Shown here in pieces: positions 63,629 to 64,000 of a DNA stretch of 64,000 nt. Each line of letters starts with the position of its first letter. Positions within the stretch are counted from its first letter, which is position 1. This DNA comes from Clostridium thermosuccinogenes. GTDB taxonomy: Bacteria; Bacillota; Clostridia; Acetivibrionales; DSM-5807. A program made the translations under genes and the position numbers. The stretch covers positions 2,815,665 through 2,879,664 of the forward strand of contig NZ_CP021850.1 of NCBI RefSeq assembly GCF_002896855.1. The letters are read 5' to 3'. The notes under the pieces are model-generated. The model was not told the origin of the DNA. It saw nothing but the letters and a program-made list of their open reading frames with translations, and searched no databases.

Positions 63629-64000
63629 CTATTCAAATCTCAACATGAGCGAATCACAAACCGGCGTATATCCTATTTTTTGATAAATGCTATTCGATGT
63701 TGGATTCAGCAAATCCGTGTATAATACGCACTTTTTATATCCTCTGTCCAATGCCATTTGACTGATTTGAGCCACGCATGAAGTGGCATAACCCTTTCCG
63801 CGATAATAAGGAGGGGTATACACAAATGCCACGCCGATAGCTGTTTGCAATTCCCTTGTATAACCTGCCATAGAGACAGGTATCCCATCGACCTCCAAAG
63901 CGTAGAGCTTTTTAGTAGATAATCGGTATCGATATGCTTCTTCATTTTGAGGGATTGACATTTCTGTTGCTCCATAACTACTTGCTGCATTAAATGCCTC
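63629..64000 (-). CDS. GNAT-family N-acetyltransferase (5' end outside window)
   Basis: The frame is open to the last base of the window (EAFNAASSYGATEMSIPQNE at the edge), so the N-terminus is missing. At least 123 residues are present: a GNAT core with VYTPPYYRGKGYATSCVAQI (the acetyl-CoA loop R-G-K-G-Y-A), then CVLYTDLLNPTSNSIYQKIG and YTPVCDSLMLRF. The substrate is unknown. Confidence 0.9.
   Translation of the reverse strand, partial: EAFNAASSYGATEMSIPQNEEAYRYRLSTKKLYALEVDGIPVSMAGYTRELQTAIGVAFVYTPPYYRGKGYATSCVAQISQMALDRGYKKCVLYTDLLNPTSNSIYQKIGYTPVCDSLMLRFE

Noticed and set aside
63403-63636. 77-codon ORF after the GNAT gene
   Set aside because: It runs through the GNAT terminator hairpin and has no ribosome binding site; the short inner ATG (28 codons) has no proper spacing either.

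Overview
The window reads as chromosomal DNA of a low-GC, spore-former-type Firmicute of the class Clostridia. Supporting signs are AT-rich intergenic DNA, strong GGAGG ribosome binding sites with ATG/GTG/TTG starts, SLH-anchored surface proteins, WG-repeat secreted proteins, DUF4179/DUF4367-type anti-sigma factors and an IS66/IS110/IS200 mix. I cannot name a species. There are no rRNA or tRNA genes and no CRISPR array that I can see.

Layout. 0-4.5 kb: two secreted proteins, an ECF sigma/anti-sigma pair and a small secreted protein beside a decayed copy of the same kind of module. 4.5-12 kb: a MerR regulator with a Cys-rich partner, a phosphodiesterase, and two tandem secreted WG-repeat proteins, one carrying a transglutaminase core and the other cut by a single TGA. 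12-20.5 kb: mostly housekeeping and accessory genes (Xre regulator/membrane protein pair, MFS exporter, flavodoxin-ferredoxin protein with a dead flavodoxin gene in front, GNAT, chemotaxis receptor, and a WYL regulator with two matching operators around a CMD-TfoX operon). 20.6-25.7 kb: a second ECF sigma/anti-sigma operon followed by three secreted proteins, with a truncated duplicate and a dead transposase downstream. 26-32 kb: AraC regulator, GH1 glycosidase, ROK sugar kinase and a LytTR two-component system. 32-33 kb: an IS200-like element.

33.2-51.3 kb is one very large surface-protein operon on the minus strand. It runs from a giant Ig-like protein of about 2,590 residues, to a 2,255-residue protein with three SLH domains, to a secreted subtilase. 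The first gene is split by an IS66 element with a perfect 8-bp target duplication and also has a frameshift near its start. The subtilase is frameshifted too. Both frameshifts sit on in-phase classical -1 slippery heptamers (T TTT TTA and A AAA AAG), so programmed frameshifting, homopolymer phase variation and base-calling error are all live explanations.

51.3-57.8 kb is a scarred region: a dead surface-protein gene, an Erm rRNA methyltransferase with a leader-peptide attenuator, a frameshifted Xre-AbrB regulator, and an IS110 element next to a truncated aldo/keto reductase whose MerR regulator keeps a textbook 19-bp-spacer promoter. 57.8-64 kb returns to ordinary genes: methyltransferase, nucleotidyltransferase, the DUF6179/DUF6323 pair, a MarR-regulated alpha/beta hydrolase, a small ORF and a GNAT gene that runs off the end.
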